Source of the DNA: Narthecium ossifragum
Lineage: Eukaryota > Streptophyta > Magnoliopsida > Dioscoreales > Nartheciaceae
Assembly (NCBI GenBank): GCA_963920575.1
Contig: OY986973.1
Span: 4,319,054 to 4,383,053 of the forward strand
DNA length: 64,000 nt
Direction: 5' to 3'
Part shown: positions 1 to 10,700 of the stretch, piece by piece
Layout of the letters: each line of letters opens with the position of its first letter
Numbering within the stretch: the first letter of the stretch is position 1
Program-made: the position numbers and the translations under genes
The notes under the pieces: model-generated
Databases searched by the model: none
What the model was told of the DNA's origin: nothing
Seen by the model: the letters and a program-made list of their open reading frames with translations, nothing else

Positions 1-22
1 CGCTGGATTATGGGTAGTTCTT

Positions 23-454
23 TCACCATCTTTTCCTTGCAAGCATTCCAAATATAAAACCCTCATAGACTTGATTTGGACACTGGATTATGGGTATTTC
101 TTTCACTAGCTTCTTCTTTGCCAGCAACTTCAAACCTTCAAAATTCAGATGTCCAAATCTGAGATTGCATATCCATGACTCATCATGGACTGTAGTCTTG
201 AAGCATAGTTTAACGACATACTGGATCTCCAAAGGAAACATTCGATTCTTCGTCATGGGCACTTTTGCAATTAATCGATTCTCTTTATCTTTCAACTCGC
301 ATATGCCCTTCTCCATGTGTATAGTATATCCCATCTCTTGAAATTGTCCAACACTCAGTAGGTTGCACTCTAACCCTGGTACATAGAACACATCAGTGAA
401 AAGAAGATGATCACCGTTGCGTTCTTTGATCATGATCTTTCCTTTTCCCTTCAC
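23..454 (-). pseudogene. copia GAG-pre-integrase fragment
   Basis: An open frame of 143 codons contains VFYVPGLECNLLSVGQ near residues 23-38 and a later C..RFGHLNFEGLKLL segment. This is the classic copia pre-integrase arrangement (YVP...NLLSVGQ and W..R.GHLN). The downstream catalytic integrase core is not in the window. The frame continues the Gag/protease remnant upstream after a break. Confidence 0.8.
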
Positions 455-459
455 TGTAA

Positions 460-1605
460 TCTTTCTATCATCTCCAAATTGGCCATAGAAGAGATGTTCT
501 CATCTATCTTCAGGAACAATCCTTTCTTTCCACACATATGGTTACTTCACCCAGAATCTATATATCATATACTACTTTCTGAAAGCTCTGTCATATTGCA
601 CGTCAATAAAATCAGGGCACTCGAATCTTCCTTAAATTCAATAAAATTAGCATTATTCTGCTCATCTGCTAATTTCTTTCTGCACTCATACCGGTAATGG
701 CCATATTTCTTGTCGTAGAAGGATTGTGTTGATGATTTACCTTGGTTGTTGTGTTAATAATTTTGTCCTCTACCATGTTGTCTTCCTCTCCACGAACCGC
801 CATCATGATTATTTTCGTCGTTGGTTGAAGAATCTTCACCACGATCTTGACCTTAATCTCGACCTCAACCGCGACCACGTCCACAACCAGGACCACGACC
901 TTGACTGCATCCTCCTTTCCATCTTTTGTCATCCATCACCAATTGAGTTTTAAGACCTTGCTGAATCGATGATGATGATGATCTTCGGCTAAGCTGTTGC
1001 TCATGCGCTTCTAAGGAGCCCATCAACTCCTCAACTGACAAGGATTCAAGATCCTTGAACTCCTCGATTGCAACCACTATATGGTCAAATCTTGCGGAGA
1101 CAGTTTGCATAATTTTCTACACTACTCTCGAATCTTTGATTTCTTCACCCTTCGTCCGCATCTTGTTGGCAACAGTGATTACTTTTCCAAAGTAATTTGA
1201 TATGATCTCTGTCTCTTCCATCTTCAACTCTTGAAACTCTCATCTTAAAGTTTATAGATGCACCTTCTTTACTCGATTTGCGTCTTTGAAACTCTTTTCC
1301 AATGTATCCCATGCCGCTTTTGATGTAGTGACATTGATGATTCTCTCCAAAACTGCTTTGTTCACGGCTTGAAACAGAAAGAACATCGCGCGGCTGTCTT
1401 TCCTTCATAGCTCCTTTAGGATGTCCTTCTTTCCTTACTCGAGCTTGTTGAACTCCACACTGGCAACTTCAGTATAGTCGTTCTTTATAATATCCAACAG
1501 ATTTTGTGACTTAAAGAGACACTGCATCTGAATCTTCCATAAATTGAAATTCTTCCCGTTGAATCGGAGAAGTTGTGACTGGATTGTATTATTATTGGAC
1601 GCCAT
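460..1605 (-). pseudogene. copia Gag region and protease start, broken
   Basis: The start ATG is at 1605 (MASNNNTIQSQLLRF...), typical of plant copia Gag, with a FNGKNFNLWK motif. Downstream in other frames comes the UBN2-like segment FDHIVVAIEEFKDLESLSVE (near 1090-1030). A zinc-knuckle remnant GHYRYEC near 690 has lost its first cysteines. At about 547 the protease motif DSG is followed by a TGA stop and then SNHMCG. Several frameshifts separate these blocks. In an intact element they form the capsid and aspartic protease, so this copy cannot make a functional polyprotein. Confidence 0.75.
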
Positions 1606-1630
1606 AATCTCTCGTTGTGAACCTCATCTT

Positions 1631-1646
1631 AGATCTCACATACCAT
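1631..1646 (-). other. Primer binding site, initiator tRNA-Met type, degenerate
   Basis: On the minus strand one base after the LTR end reads TGGTATGTGAGATC. The plant copia consensus complementary to initiator tRNA-Met is TGGTATCAGAGC. The first six bases match and the rest has diverged. Confidence 0.55.
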
Positions 1647-1950
1647 TGTTATATATATGTATAAGAGAGAGTATGAGGAATAGTGGGGAGAGAGAATAGT
1701 ACGGTAGAGAGAGCAACACTAAAGACGAAACTTTATTGACAAAGAAGACGAAATAACAAAAGCTCTCCTTATTACGAGTAGAGAATGACGCCTCTATTTC
1801 TTTTACTCGAAGTAGCATATCCCACTTTCCACTAAACTCTTGTCTTAATCCACGTCCAATTATAAAATTCTAATCAAACTTAATCAAATAAACTAAATTC
1901 AAAATCCCAAACAAAGTTGTAATAAATACTAGGTTTATTTTTTTAGCACA
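1647..1950 (-). repeat. 5' LTR of the copia element
   Basis: A 304-bp stretch that on the minus strand begins TGTGCTAAAA and ends ATAACA, giving 5'-TG...CA-3' ends. It lies directly before the primer-binding-site-like sequence. The boundary is inferred from these ends, because the matching 3' LTR is outside the window. Confidence 0.6.
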
Positions 1951-2200
1951 AGTCATCCCTCTCAGATTCCAACTCCTCCGGCCCAATATCACAGTCAGGA
2001 CTCGAGCACTCCTCGGCACTCAAACTGTTTGCATTGGTTCGCAGAGAGCATCCCTTCCAAGACCCAGAAACTCTGGTACCCTTTCTCCAATGCACCCCAA
2101 CTGGCCGGGTTCTCAAGAAATCCCCATCCACCACCACCACCACCACCACCCAAACTGTTTGAATTGTTTGGATTCACAGCAAAGTGGGAGCTTTCTCCCC
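1951..2200 (-). other. Possible 3' gene fragment with glycine run next to copia LTR
   Basis: On the minus strand an open frame has eight consecutive glycines, then WGFLENPASWGALEKGYQSF and ANQCKQFECRGVLES. An overlapping frame ends with an acidic tail, CDIGPEELESERDDL. Together the two frames look like one protein split by a frameshift, but I do not recognise the family. The copia LTR begins immediately beyond it, so the fragment may be part of a gene cut by that insertion. The glycine run comes from a (CCA)n tract near 2120-2150, so low complexity explains part of the signal. Confidence 0.25.
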
Positions 2201-2495
2201 ATTAGAAAGCAGCTCGAGACCTCCATTGCTCGTCTCCAGTTGCTTCCTTTGCGTGGGGTTTGGAGGGTAAGGTGATATGTGGAATCTTTTACACATTCGC
2301 CCCTAAAAGACTTGCTTTTTACAAATTTTCCACTATCCTAATTGCTCGAAACAAAGATAAGTTGATCATATGATTCTACGAAATTTTAGAGGATCGTATG
2401 GTAACAAATATCACCATTTTGAAATTGGTATATAAACAAAAAAGGGTTTTTTGTAATAATGTCTAAAAATTACCTGCGTGCTATATGGGAGCTCA

Positions 2496-4565
2496 ATGGC
2501 GCCAGCTTCCCAGCTCCCGCCAAAGCCAACGGTAAACTCCAGTATAACGCACGCCCTGTTCACCTGGCAAGAACTCAAAGAATCCATTGCCCACGCTATC
2601 TCCAATCGCTGCTTCTCTCCGAACTACCTCCGCCGAATCCATGCAAACGTAGTGTCGTTTGGTTTCGGTCGCAATCTCTACGTAGCCACCGTCCTGATCG
2701 CCAAATACTTCCACTTTGGAGATGCCAAGACCGCCCGTCGAGTTTTCGACGCGCAAATCGATAGACCCACGAAGACCATCCTCTGGAATTCTCTAATTAG
2801 AGGGTATTTGAGTAGTGGAATGCCGAGGTCGGCAGTCGACGTTTACCACGAGATGGTGGTGCCGCCGGCGAGATGTGAGCCCGATAGGCATACGTTTCAC
2901 CTCGTGATCACTGCATGCGCTGACCTGTTGGAGTTTAAATTGGGTTCTTCCGTTGGAGATCTTGCTCGGATTAGAGGACTTGGGTCCGATCTTCTTGTCG
3001 CGACAGCGCTGGTGAACATGTATGCCAAATGCGGTGATCTAGAAATGGCACGAAGTTTGTTTGATGGTATGTCTTGCAGAGATGTGGTGTCCTGGAATGC
3101 TATGATTTCGGGGTATTCGCAGTCTGGGTTAATAGGCGAGGCAGTGGGTTTGTTTAAAAGCTTGAGGTTTGAACATGGGATTTGGCCCACCGAGAGTACT
3201 CTTGTTGGCTTGATATCTGGTTGTGGGAATTTGAGTTCTTTGAAGTATGGACGGATAATTCACGCTTATGTAAACAAGATTGGTTTCGAAGGTAGTGTCT
3301 TTGTGTCTAATTCTTTGATGGAGATGTATATCGAATGCGACCATTTATATGTCGCAGCTAATTTGTTCAATGGAATGGCATCAAAAGATAAAGTCTCTTG
3401 GAGCATACTGATTGGTGGCTATGCTAGATACAAGCTCTCTTATGATGCCATTAAGCTCTTCCACAAGATGATCTCAAGCATGGAGATTTTGCCCACCAGA
3501 CCCATCTTGCTCAATGTGTTTCTTGCTTGTGCGGACCTTGGTGATTGGAAACAAGGCAAACGGTTGGCAGAAAGGTATTTATTACTCCACAAGGATGGGT
3601 TTGAATCTGATGCATCTCTAATCACTGCACTGTTGTACATGTATGCAAAGTGTGGAATGGTAGAGATTTCACTGAAGCTTTTGGATGAAAACTTGCACGT
3701 AGCTAAGGATGTGATTGCATGGAATGCAATGATGAAAGGATGTGCTGAGCTTGGAAAGGTTGATATGGTCCTGGAGCTCACAGTGGAAATGCAAAGGAGA
3801 AGTATTGATCCTGATCAGATTACGTTTTTGGCATTAATGTCCTTTATATCTTCAATTCCACTCCCAAGGAAAGGGATAGAAACTCATGGGCAAATTATCA
3901 AGAGAGGTTTGGTTTCTGAAACAACTATTGCTAATTCCCTTGTCAACATGTATGCCAAACTTGGAAGCATTGAAACTTCTCGAGGGGTATTCAACTGTGT
4001 TCAAGAAAAGGATGTTGTCTCGTGGAGTTCGATGATAAACGCTTATGCCTTGAATGGGAATGCATCAGAGGCTCTTAATCTTTTCCAGCAGATGGGGGAA
4101 ACAGAAACGAGACCTAACCATTTCACTTTTCTTGCAGTTCTGTCTGCTTGTAGTCATGGAGGTTTCGTGAGAAGGGGGCGGGAGATCTTTGAGTGCATGA
4201 AGGAAAAATATGGCTTGGAGCCAGGATTTGAGCATTTCACCTGCATGGTGGATGCTCTCTGTCGGGCTGGCCTTCTGGATGATGCGTACCACTTTTTATA
4301 CAAGGAGATGCCTGACGCTTTCAATGGAAAAGCATTATGGGGAACTGTGCTTAGTGCATGCAAATTGCATGGTAATCTGGTAATTGGAGAAGCAGTAGCT
4401 AGGCAGCTATACTTCTTGGATCCAGAGAATGCAGCCAATTACTTGATGCTAGCTGACATATATGTCTCAGCAGGAAAAAGAGATGATGCTAATGCTGTTT
4501 TGAGATTGTTGAGAGAGAAAGGTCTGGCAAGGACACCAGGTTGTAGTTGGACCGAGGGTGCGTAG
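2496..4565 (+). CDS. Pentatricopeptide repeat (PPR) protein, PLS class with E-type C-terminus
   Basis: An uninterrupted frame of 689 codons. I start it at the ATG at 2496 (MAPASQL); the frame opens at 2478 with GTG, which I do not use. The protein is built of tandem ~35-residue helical repeats with the PLS signature: repeated LVNMYAKCG..E.AR.LFDGM..RDVVSWNAMISGY blocks, at least four clear triads from about residue 90 to 570. The end resembles an E region (ALWGTVLSACKLHGN, then YVSAGKRDDA and PGCSWTEG). There is no DYW deaminase domain. PLS/E PPR proteins bind organelle RNA and usually guide C-to-U editing in mitochondria or plastids with a DYW partner. The target RNA and organelle cannot be told from sequence. 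The gene is intronless, as is usual for the family, and stands alone. Confidence 0.93.
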   Translation: MAPASQLPPKPTVNSSITHALFTWQELKESIAHAISNRCFSPNYLRRIHANVVSFGFGRNLYVATVLIAKYFHFGDAKTARRVFDAQIDRPTKTILWNSLIRGYLSSGMPRSAVDVYHEMVVPPARCEPDRHTFHLVITACADLLEFKLGSSVGDLARIRGLGSDLLVATALVNMYAKCGDLEMARSLFDGMSCRDVVSWNAMISGYSQSGLIGEAVGLFKSLRFEHGIWPTESTLVGLISGCGNLSSLKYGRIIHAYVNKIGFEGSVFVSNSLMEMYIECDHLYVAANLFNGMASKDKVSWSILIGGYARYKLSYDAIKLFHKMISSMEILPTRPILLNVFLACADLGDWKQGKRLAERYLLLHKDGFESDASLITALLYMYAKCGMVEISLKLLDENLHVAKDVIAWNAMMKGCAELGKVDMVLELTVEMQRRSIDPDQITFLALMSFISSIPLPRKGIETHGQIIKRGLVSETTIANSLVNMYAKLGSIETSRGVFNCVQEKDVVSWSSMINAYALNGNASEALNLFQQMGETETRPNHFTFLAVLSACSHGGFVRRGREIFECMKEKYGLEPGFEHFTCMVDALCRAGLLDDAYHFLYKEMPDAFNGKALWGTVLSACKLHGNLVIGEAVARQLYFLDPENAANYLMLADIYVSAGKRDDANAVLRLLREKGLARTPGCSWTEGA

Positions 4566-5255
4566 TTCTTGTGTTTGTATACAACAAATGTTGAGGTTCT
4601 GCCTTTTTTGGCATTCAAGAAGCAATCTGAAGCAGGCGGGGAATCAGGTACCCAGGATTGTGGTGCACCTTCAATCATCAACCTAAAATCCTTGAACTTC
4701 ATATCAAACTTACAACTCATTAAAGGCTCAAATTAGAAGCTTTGTGTCAGATCTAAGCATTTGAAGTATGAATGACATCCAGGAAGGTTTCCAGCAAATA
4801 AAAAGATGATCACAAGTGCGCTATGCCTGCAATCTCAGGTACGGGTGCTCCAGCCTTATGAAACTTTCTGAAACTTAATTTTGATACATATTCTTGCTGT
4901 CCGCTCCAATGGAAATACCGGAGATTTACTAGATTTGAGATGTTAGGATGCCTCGTAAGCATTTGAATCTTTGCTAATCATGTCATCAATTGTCTGCCCC
5001 TCTACTAATGGCAAAAGAGATACTGTGGCTGGTTTCCTTGGTGATTCCATATGCTAATCTGCCTACCAGATGGGGTAAAAAGATTTCAAGAATAGAATAT
5101 TGTTGGCCAAGCAATCTGATGGGGTTTAATTTATTGTCTCTACTATTTATGTAACCAATATAGCTTTAGCAAGATGTGGACATCAACCACGTATTAGTCC
5201 TCCTCTATGCAGTTGCTGTATGAGAAGAGTACTTGTCAGATACGTATTACCTGCA
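4566..5255. other. Intergenic, 3' flank of the PPR gene
   Basis: No coding region or RNA gene is visible. It is AT-rich with many short stops in all frames. A few phrases near 5000-5070 may be further decayed E1-beta exons, but the match is too weak to claim. Confidence 0.5.
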
Positions 5256-5800
5256 GTATGCTGATTGTTAATGAAGCACGAAATTCTTGAATAGAGAGGA
5301 AATAAGTTCAAGATAAACGTTATATAACTATATATCCATTCCTTGTAGTATTAACTTTGGTTTACCATGTCTTGATACTTGATGAATGATAGCACCTTCT
5401 AGGATCTGAAGGGCATGATGCCCCATACAGTTCGAAATCAAGAGACTTTCTTCGGTCAAGTTCTTGTGGCCTATTGGGCGTTCATTTTGTCAACTTCAGA
5501 TACGTCCAAATTTCTGTAGGCATAAGATAGGGTCTGTGGACCGGGTCTTCTTGCATAAGTACCAGGAATATCCATATTGATCTGCCTTGATGAAACCATT
5601 TAGTATGTCCACCTTTAACTACTATGCAACTGTTTTTTGCAGACTTAGCCTCTGACCTCCAAACAATTTTAACTTTGCAGGTGGGTACCCCTCAAATCCA
5701 TGGCAACTAGATGATTACTATTGGCCTCCATTCCTGTTCTAAAATAATGGTCTGCAACTCTGAATCCAGTTGTGTTTTATTGATCCAAGGTATGGATATT
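5255..5800 (+). pseudogene. Decayed relic of a BCKDH E1-beta gene (exons 5-7)
   Basis: Three segments in the correct order resemble exons 5, 6 and 7 of the intact gene at 7526-12922. Near 5267 TGATTGTTAATGAAGCA matches the start of exon 5. Near 5410-5455 a GGGCATG...CTTTCTTC stretch resembles exon 6. At 5681-5785 the stretch from the acceptor CAG|GTGG through TATTGGCCTCCATTC to GTTGTGTTTTATTGATCCAAG|GTAT matches exon 7 with a short insertion, and the similarity runs on into the following intron (GTATGGATATTTCGATCATGG). Stops and indels destroy the frame. Intron similarity shows a DNA-level duplication rather than a retrocopy, in the same orientation as the intact gene. Confidence 0.65.
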
Positions 5801-7380
5801 TCGATCATGGAATATTGATAGGTTTCATGGCAAAATAAGTGTATGGTATGGTACTGTGCTGAGAAAATGTTCTGCAAGACTGTTGCTATGACATCTTCGG
5901 TATATTGAGCACATGATCTTTAGCAGAATCAGATTGATCTTGTTGGCTATCATTATGTAGAAAATATGTCTTGTATCATGGCACAAAATGAAGTACAGCA
6001 ATTATGCATTTCTTGCAACTCCAGTAGAATCTTTAAAACCCTTCAATCCAGTTATTACATGGCCAAAAAAACCTTGTTTTGCTGCAAGTTTATCATTTTA
6101 TCTCTATTATCAATTCATCCTATTCAATTCTTGTTGGGCATGGAAACTTTGTTGAATCCGGTAACCCAACCCGAGCTGATCCAAAACCTTATCGGATCTG
6201 GTTTCGGATTTAGTTGACCGGTATGCGACCGGTTGATGACAAGGACCATACGTTGACATCAGCTATAAACTTTTGTTAATTATTCTTAGGGGTAAGAGGC
6301 CATAGTCCCAAATTTCGATCTTATTATGCTAATAAAACTAGACAGACTTAATTTGAGGCGTTAACCCCAAATTAGTGGCCAAAAGACATTACTACCCCCG
6401 GCAAGCCCTTCTCCTTCCTCTATCGTGATCTCACCCCGCAGCCACCTCCTTTCGGGCAGCCCCTACGCTTCCTGCATCACTGGGAACTCGCCGACCTCCA
6501 ACCCTTGACCGTCCTCCTCTCAGCTCAATGCCGTCCAAGCCTCCCTCCTCTTCTCCGTAACCCCCTGAACCCACCTGAGCTCCGCCACATCCCCCAAAGC
6601 CAACGCGCCACCATTGCAACTCACCACCTCTGCCCAGATCCGGTCTCCCTGCAGCCTTCCAAACCCTCCGCCCTCGTTTCCCTGTGAGATTTGGTGACTT
6701 GGCGGCCATCCACTGTTGCGGCTCGTCTTCTCCAAAGAACCTTCTCGTTGTTGATCAAGGTCAGAGCATTGACGACCGTTGCTTCCTCTACCTGAACTCC
6801 TCCCCTTCCAGTCCTCCTTCTGCCGCCTCTCCTCCCACCTCCCCCCAGCATGACTCCTCCCTCCCCCACTCATCGTCTTAGAGACCTTCTTCGTCGCTCG
6901 CCTCCTCTCCGCCCTACCAACCGTCGTCGCCCCCCTCCTCTCCAAGCTCCGCCTCTCCCACGAGCGCCTTTCTCACGATGTCGCGATTGAAGAAAGAACG
7001 ATTTGGAAAGATCAATAAAAACGAAAATAAAATCCACGTCCTTGGTGGGCCTCGTGTCACCAGTAACAACTCACCCCTACTGCCCCTAATCATTCACTCT
7101 CACTACCCTCTATCTCCTCCCCTCTCTATCACTCAGTTGTCACGTGTCCCCCTCTTTTCTCCTCTTTTTTTCTATGACTTAGCTGTCACGTTTGAGAAAA
7201 TACATGAGTTAGATTGTGAATTATAAAACATGATCTTATATAAAAAATAGCTCGTATAAAATATCCATAACCGACCATAAATAGAATTTGAATAGTATCC
7301 TAAGGGTAAAATCATCATAAAAAATCATGAAGGCATGGGTTAATATGTTTTATTATTTCAGGGTAATCACCAATTAGCTA
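5801..7380. other. Intergenic, with a C-rich block at 6400-6960
   Basis: No gene recognised. The first part is AT-rich. From about 6400 to 6960 the plus strand is strongly pyrimidine-rich and GC-rich (CCTCCTC, CCGCC repeats), which produces long meaningless frames on both strands. From 7190 to 7345 it is AT-rich with TATATAAAA-like stretches that could be part of the E1-beta promoter. I saw no clear terminal inverted repeat around the C-rich block. Confidence 0.45.
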
Positions 7381-7403
7381 TTATTCTAATTATTACTAAA
7401 GAT

Positions 7404-7728
7404 ATGTTCGTCTTTATCCAACGGGAACTCTTTAAAAATGGAAGCCAGTTACCTGAAACAAATGCAGCTCTTCGCCTCGAGTTCGGGAGTCCAACACGAT
7501 TTTGTAGGAGTTCTATCCAGCGCCAATGGCTTTGCGGCAGTTGGGACGAAGGATCTCCATCGGGAGGAGGGGTTTCTCCAGCTCTTCCGAAATAGAAAAG
7601 TCTCCAAAGCATGGGAGTCCCATCAATCTCTTCACCGCGATCAACCAGGCCCTCCTCATCGCTCTGGAATCCGATCCCAGGTGATCTTTTTGATGATTTT
7701 AGAGGTGCCCATTTCGTTGTTTCTTTGA
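7404..7728 (+). promoter_or_regulatory. Upstream ATGs overlapping the E1-beta start
   Basis: Two ATGs lie upstream of the coding start at 7526. The one at 7404 opens a frame ending at 7595, and the one at 7438 opens a frame running to 7728. Both are out of frame with the main start and overlap it. If the transcript begins upstream of them they would lower initiation at 7526. If transcription starts after 7438 they have no effect. Nothing in the sequence decides between these. Confidence 0.4.
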
Positions 7729-10700
7729 ATTATGATCTTGGTCTCGTTTTTTTTGGCGAGTTTTGCTTCTCGAGGCTAAAGATCGGATTTTTTGGGGTTT
7801 CATCTTGTGCTTTGGAGGAACCAGGTTTTCAGAACTTCTTGGTTGCAAGCTGTACCATGAAGTAAGATGACTGATTATGAAATTAGTGGCTTCTATCAGT
7901 AAGACAAGGATTTTATGCAACTCATGTATCATATGTCTATCGTGTATAATTCCTAGACTTGCTGGTAGAATAAGAAACTGATGCAGCTTCACGATATAGC
8001 GCTTAGTGTATTGTGTATTCTCTTTCTCTGTTTCTACTCAAAGCCCATAGGTTTTATGCAGAGCTTACGTTTTCGGAGAGGATGTGGGCTTTGGAGGTGT
8101 CTTCCGCTGCACTACAGGATTAGCCGATCGATTTGGAAGAAACAGGGTTTTTAATACTCCGCTATGTGAACAGGTGTGTTTCAACTTTTGTTCTGATGGC
8201 TGACAAATTTTTTAATTGTAGATAAACGTTCATTAGTAATTTTAGGACAATGGGTTCTGCACAAATGCTAGTTTTTATCAATGTCCTGCCACCTGTGTGC
8301 TTAATTGCTATGTTACAGTAGGCTAGTCAAAGAAACGTCTTAGTGTTTATGATGAAACATGCTACCAATTCTTTTTTTCTAGAGCTTTATTTGCCCTTCT
8401 TTGATTCCCGATTTTGCTGAACAATCTCGGCATACAGGGCATTGCGGGATTTGCTATTGGCTTGGCCGCAATGGTAAGATCTAATTTCATATGTGATGCT
8501 AAAATTTACTTTCTCATTCAGTGTTTAACTAGTTTGTCCAGCATTTCTTTTGAAGTCCTTACAATTCGCTCTAATATTGTATGCCAGGGTAATCGAGCTA
8601 TTGCAGAGATTCAATTTGCTGACTATATCTATCCTGCTTTTGATCAGGTATGTCTCTTTTGGTATTAATTTCAATCACATTTTCCTCCTTTCAATCCTCA
8701 CAGATTGTATTTATGTATGAGAACTCAATGTAAGTAGATGATTATGATTGTTTGATTTACTTGGGTTTGTAGTAACTAAAAGGAAAAAAGGATGAGGCAA
8801 ATGGAAAAGATGCTAGGAATGACTAGCCTTTTCTCTTTTCATATTTCTGCATCTTCACTGGTAAAATAACCTTGCCTTTTTAAGTATCTTCGCTTTCTCC
8901 TCTTCTACTTTATTTATTTTTTTTGTTTCCTGCCGTATACAATGTTGCAGAGAACAACTCTCTTGAGAATTATGAAAGTAGAAAATTCAGATTTTGGAGA
9001 TATTAAGCGTGTGACATGCACTGACTTTTTTCTATGCCTGCAGTCAGTAGGATTGGGTGTGCATTTCTTGCATATATATTTTTTTTTCCTTACGAATTTG
9101 GACTATATTTAAGATTGAGATCGTGGCTTGTGGTATTCAACCATGAAAAAAAAAATTGAGTTGGAATTTCAAAACCAATGTAGAAATAGGACTTGTATGT
9201 TGGATTTGTTAACTTTCAGGGGATTTGGATGGTATCCTGATAGTCAAATCGTGAACTATAATAACGAGGGCAGCTGCAACTATGTCCTCCATGATCTCCT
9301 TGTTGATTGGATAATCAGCGTGGAACTTAAGTGCTGCAATAACTTCAAAACAATAATATCAATCGTTGTAGCTTCTGCAGTAGGATGTCTTGTTTATCCA
9401 AGGTAGCAAAGTAGTCATAAATTTGGTCAATTGATTCTGGTCAGATCATTTTACCTTTAATAAATGTAGGTGCTCATTCCAACTGTTCATTTGACCGTTC
9501 AAACTTAACTACTTACTGATTAGAGGTTCTTTTCCTTGTCTACATGCATGTAACAAATGTTTTGATGAATGTAATTTTGTGTAATCTGCAGATTGTTAAT
9601 GAAGCAGCTAAATTCAGATATCGTAGTGGGAACGAATTCAACTGCGGAGGTAAGCTTTTCAGAGAGTGTATTCACTTCTTTCACCTATGTTGTTCACATC
9701 CGATACCATGTCACAACAGGTTTAACAATAAGATCTCCTTATGGAGCTGTTGGGCATGGTGGTCATTACCATTCTCAATCACCAGAGGCCTTCTTCTGTC
9801 ATGTTCCTGGTCTGAAGGTATAAGGTTCTGCACTGTAGAGAAAACTAGAGAGCTCAACATACTGTGGAGTATGGACCACACCTTTTGGTTCAGATGCTAG
9901 AAATGGACATATTAGTAGCACTGAGAATGAAATGGAGTTTTTGAATGTTCAAAACTATTTGCTGTCGCAGGTGGTTATTCCTCGAAGCCCACGGCAAGCA
10001 AAGGGTCTATTGTTGGCCTCCATTCGTGATCCTAACCCTGTTGTGTTTTTTGAACCAAAGGTATTGATGTTTGGTCATGGACTATTTGTGTCACTATGTT
10101 GTGTGGTTTCATGCAGAGAAAATACATGAGCATCTTAGATGCATTAAGGACATGACAGGAACACTTTAAACTTGGTTTTTGCTCTCTGTTGTTTATACTA
10201 GAACCAAGCCTGATGCAACGTTTGAAAACAAAACATTTATCGATTTAAGCATGGAAGTTTGTATCTGATTTTGTTTTTTTTTGCTTCTGATGTTATTTTA
10301 TGTCTTCGGTCAGTGGTTGTATCGCTTGGCCGTAGAAGAGGTTCCGGAATATGATTACATGTTGCCTCTATCTGAAGCAGAGGTAAGAGTTCCCTGTTCA
10401 CGAGTTTATTCAGTTCCTCAGCATCTAATTTGAATCATTTTACTATAAGCAGGTGATACGTGAAGGCAGTGACATAACACTTGTTGGGTGGGGAGCTCAG
10501 CTTTCTGTGTTGGAACAAGCATGTGATGCTGCTGCAAAGGTTGATCCTCTATCATTGATGTTTGTGACCTGCATCTCTTCTTTGTCATTTTGATTTGTGG
10601 CAATAGAGTACATGTCATAATGCTATCAACATTATTGTTTAGTTGAATGCTGCTCTTCAGTTCCCTTTTTGTTCCAATCTGGAATCTGTCTTCATTGGAA

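Larger units (their letters stand above)
1..1950 (-). mobile_element. Ty1/copia LTR retrotransposon, 5' part, degenerate
   Basis: Reading on the minus strand from 1950 down: a TG...CA-bounded LTR, a primer-binding-site-like stretch, a gag-type ATG at 1605, a gag region, a degenerate zinc knuckle, a protease-type DSG motif and a GAG-pre-integrase domain. The rest of pol lies beyond the window edge, so the 3' LTR and target-site duplication cannot be checked. Reading frames are broken several times, including a TGA in place of the Cys that normally follows the protease DSG. The element is therefore not autonomous. Confidence 0.85.

Noticed and set aside
6431..6945. Overlapping frames in the C-rich block
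   Set aside because: Low-complexity composition with no conserved motif and no transposon ends that I could define.
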